Below, one piece after another: positions 14,951 through 16,222 of a DNA stretch of 16,222 nucleotides. This stretch comes from Bacteroidetes/Chlorobi group bacterium ChocPot_Mid. GTDB taxonomy: Bacteria > Bacteroidota > Ignavibacteria > Kapaibacteriales > UBA2268. Location of the stretch: the NCBI GenBank assembly GCA_003731675.1, contig RCNQ01000184.1, positions 1 to 16,222 of the forward strand, in the 5' to 3' direction. Numbering within the stretch: position 1 is the stretch's first letter; each line of letters opens with the position of its first letter. The notes beneath the pieces were generated by a model, which saw only the letters and a list, made by a program, of their open reading frames with translations, made no database searches and had not been told where the DNA came from. The position numbers were made by a program, and so were the translations under genes.

Positions 14951-15943
14951 ATGGAAGCTTTGGATTACGAAAATTTATACACATCTTATTTAACTAAAGT
15001 TACCAATAGGATTGAGAACTATGTGAAGCCTGAGGAACCTGTTAGTTTATATGTTCCATTTAAATATATCATGACAGCAGGAGGAAAAAGAATAAGAGCT
15101 GTTCTGCCGATGATTGCCTGTGGAGCTGTTGGAGGAAATCCTGAAGATGCGCTTGATTGTGGAGTTGCTGTCGAGATTCTTCACAACTTCACTTTGGTTC
15201 ATGACGATATCATGGACAAATCACCGATGAGACGCAATAAACCAACCATACATACTAAATGGGATGAGCCAACAGCAATACTGACAGGTGATGTTATGAT
15301 TGGTCATGCTTTGAAATTGTTGCCTGATGCAGAGAAAAATAAAAATTCCTGTGAGATAATTAAAACTTTCAGTCAGGGTTTAATCGAAGTTTGCGAAGGT
15401 CAGGCATACGATATGCAATTCAACAATAAAAAGGATGTAAAGATTGAAGACTATATCCTTATGATAACCAAGAAAACAGCAAGGTTGCTTGAAACCTCAG
15501 CAGTTATAGGTGGATATATTGGAGATGGTAATGAAAATCAGATTCTTGCTTTGAGAAATTATGCAAATTCTCTTGGGCTTGCTTTTCAGATTCAAGATGA
15601 TTTGCTGGATATTATGGCTGATGAATCCGAGCTTGGAAAAACTATCGGATTGGATATTGCCGAAGGAAAAAAGACATTTTTGATTATTAAAGCACTCGAA
15701 AAAGCTGAAAAGCCGAAAGACAAAAGTCTTTTAAAAAGATTTTTGCAAAACAACGGATTGAGTAAAGAATATATTCCCGACATGCAGGATTTATTCAAAA
15801 GACTGGGAGTATTTAATGATGCTCAAATAAGAATAAATGAATACTTCCAAAAAGCCGAAAGTGAAACTTATAAACTTCTTGAAAATGATTATACAGCAAT
15901 GCTACGATGGTTGTTGTCCAGATTGAATAAACGCAAAAAGTGA
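14951..15943 (+). CDS. Trans-isoprenyl diphosphate synthase (probably C20 or longer)
   Basis: A 330-residue polyprenyl synthetase that adds isopentenyl diphosphate units to an allylic diphosphate, for quinone side chains or other isoprenoids. The GGKRIR motif is at 44-49, the first Asp-rich motif DDIMD at 85-89, KKTARLLETS at 174-183, the second Asp-rich motif DDLLD at 216-220, and GKKTF further on. The first Asp-rich motif has no two-residue insertion and Phe80 lies five residues before it, the arrangement of archaeal-type geranylgeranyl diphosphate synthases. That points to C20, but chain length cannot be fixed from this alone, and octaprenyl-type synthases are alternatives. It sits 12 bases after dprA and 15 before the next gene; a two-codon ATG-AAA-TAA lies in the first gap. 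No Shine-Dalgarno is seen. Confidence 0.9.
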   Translation: MEALDYENLYTSYLTKVTNRIENYVKPEEPVSLYVPFKYIMTAGGKRIRAVLPMIACGAVGGNPEDALDCGVAVEILHNFTLVHDDIMDKSPMRRNKPTIHTKWDEPTAILTGDVMIGHALKLLPDAEKNKNSCEIIKTFSQGLIEVCEGQAYDMQFNNKKDVKIEDYILMITKKTARLLETSAVIGGYIGDGNENQILALRNYANSLGLAFQIQDDLLDIMADESELGKTIGLDIAEGKKTFLIIKALEKAEKPKDKSLLKRFLQNNGLSKEYIPDMQDLFKRLGVFNDAQIRINEYFQKAESETYKLLENDYTAMLRWLLSRLNKRKK

Positions 15944-15947
15944 CAAT

Positions 15948-15952
15948 GGAGG
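15948..15952 (+). promoter_or_regulatory. Strong ribosome-binding site that fixes a TTG start
   Basis: GGAGG lies 6 bases before the TTG at 15959-15961. The nearby ATG at 15946 overlaps this site and is closed by a stop after 16 codons in another frame, so the TTG is the convincing start. Confidence 0.75.
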
Positions 15953-15958
15953 TAAAAA

Positions 15959-16222
15959 TTGGCACAAATAGTTTACAACTCAGAATTCAAATTTAACTAT
16001 CCGACAATAGCAAAAGATTTAATTAACTTTGCGATAGAATCAGATTGCCTTGATTCAATCATTATCATTGTGCCAACAGGCAAACTCGAAAGAAAGCTCA
16101 AGCAGGACGCAGTTCGGCTGTATTATGAAAAACATCAAAAACCAATACCTTCAATCAATGCGTTTACATTAAACGGTTTTGTTGAATATAGCTACGATTT
16201 TATTTTTGAAGACAGAAAGAGG
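15959..16222 (+). CDS. N-terminus of a probable AddB-like / PD-(D/E)XK exonuclease subunit
   Basis: The frame stays open for 88 codons from a TTG preceded by GGAGG to the right edge of the window. Residues about 34-43 (SIIIIVPTGK) followed by a basic helix with LERKLKQDAVR, then PSINAFTLNGFVEY at about 68-81, resemble the start of AddB/RexB-type proteins. In those, a first strand ending in VPT/VPE is followed by a helix and then a strand leading into the helicase-like fold. Such proteins work with AddA in processing of DNA double-strand ends. Only the first part is visible, so no nuclease or iron-sulfur motif can be checked, and the call rests on weak resemblance. It starts 15 bases after the prenyl synthase stop and very likely shares its transcript with dprA. 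Confidence 0.6.
   Translation, partial: MAQIVYNSEFKFNYPTIAKDLINFAIESDCLDSIIIIVPTGKLERKLKQDAVRLYYEKHQKPIPSINAFTLNGFVEYSYDFIFEDRKR

Overview
The window is AT-rich bacterial chromosome, and its gene content points to the Bacteroidota/FCB group. A long secreted protein ends in a type IX secretion (T9SS) sorting tail with a VYPNP motif. There is a serine palmitoyltransferase-type sphingolipid enzyme. Three genes are preceded by the TAnnTTTG -7 element of Bacteroidota-type promoters. The mix of repetitive ASH-type surface protein, VWA/OmpA protein and low GC would suit an Ignavibacteria- or Kapabacteria-like lineage, but that placement is inference. No rRNA, tRNA, CRISPR array, insertion sequence or prophage was seen. 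No gene-free stretch exceeds 300 bases.

Layout. 1-376 (-): start of an exported or membrane-anchored protein of unknown function that runs off the left edge. 552-1132 (-): a two-gene MazF/PemK-type toxin-antitoxin module, antitoxin first, overlapping by 10 bases. 1285-2973 (+): an FAD-dependent oxidoreductase of the L-2-hydroxyglutarate oxidase type, followed 12 bases later by an HD-domain hydrolase. 3190-6496 (-): a two-gene unit with a headless ClpB (half of the M domain plus the second ATPase ring domain only), then an exported VWA-OmpA-SPOR envelope protein. 6729-7919 (+): serine palmitoyltransferase, divergent from the ClpB gene. 8025-10973 (+): a 982-residue T9SS cargo protein with ASH-like repeats. 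11121-12548 (+): glycine decarboxylase subunit 2. 12651-13736 (+): a YchF-type P-loop ATPase. 13841-16222 (+): a tight unit of dprA, a polyprenyl diphosphate synthase and the 5' end of a probable AddB-like exonuclease subunit.

Functionally these are mostly housekeeping genes: envelope lipid and isoprenoid synthesis, one-carbon metabolism, DNA processing, and envelope/surface proteins, with one small toxin-antitoxin module. The items most worth a second look are: the ClpB that lacks its N domain and NBD1 yet keeps every NBD2 motif; the envelope protein whose VWA metal site and OmpA peptidoglycan-contact Asp are both degenerate while a SPOR domain has been added; a dprA promoter placed so that the mRNA should be leaderless; and the start region of the T9SS protein, where the good Shine-Dalgarno belongs to an out-of-frame 14-codon ORF.
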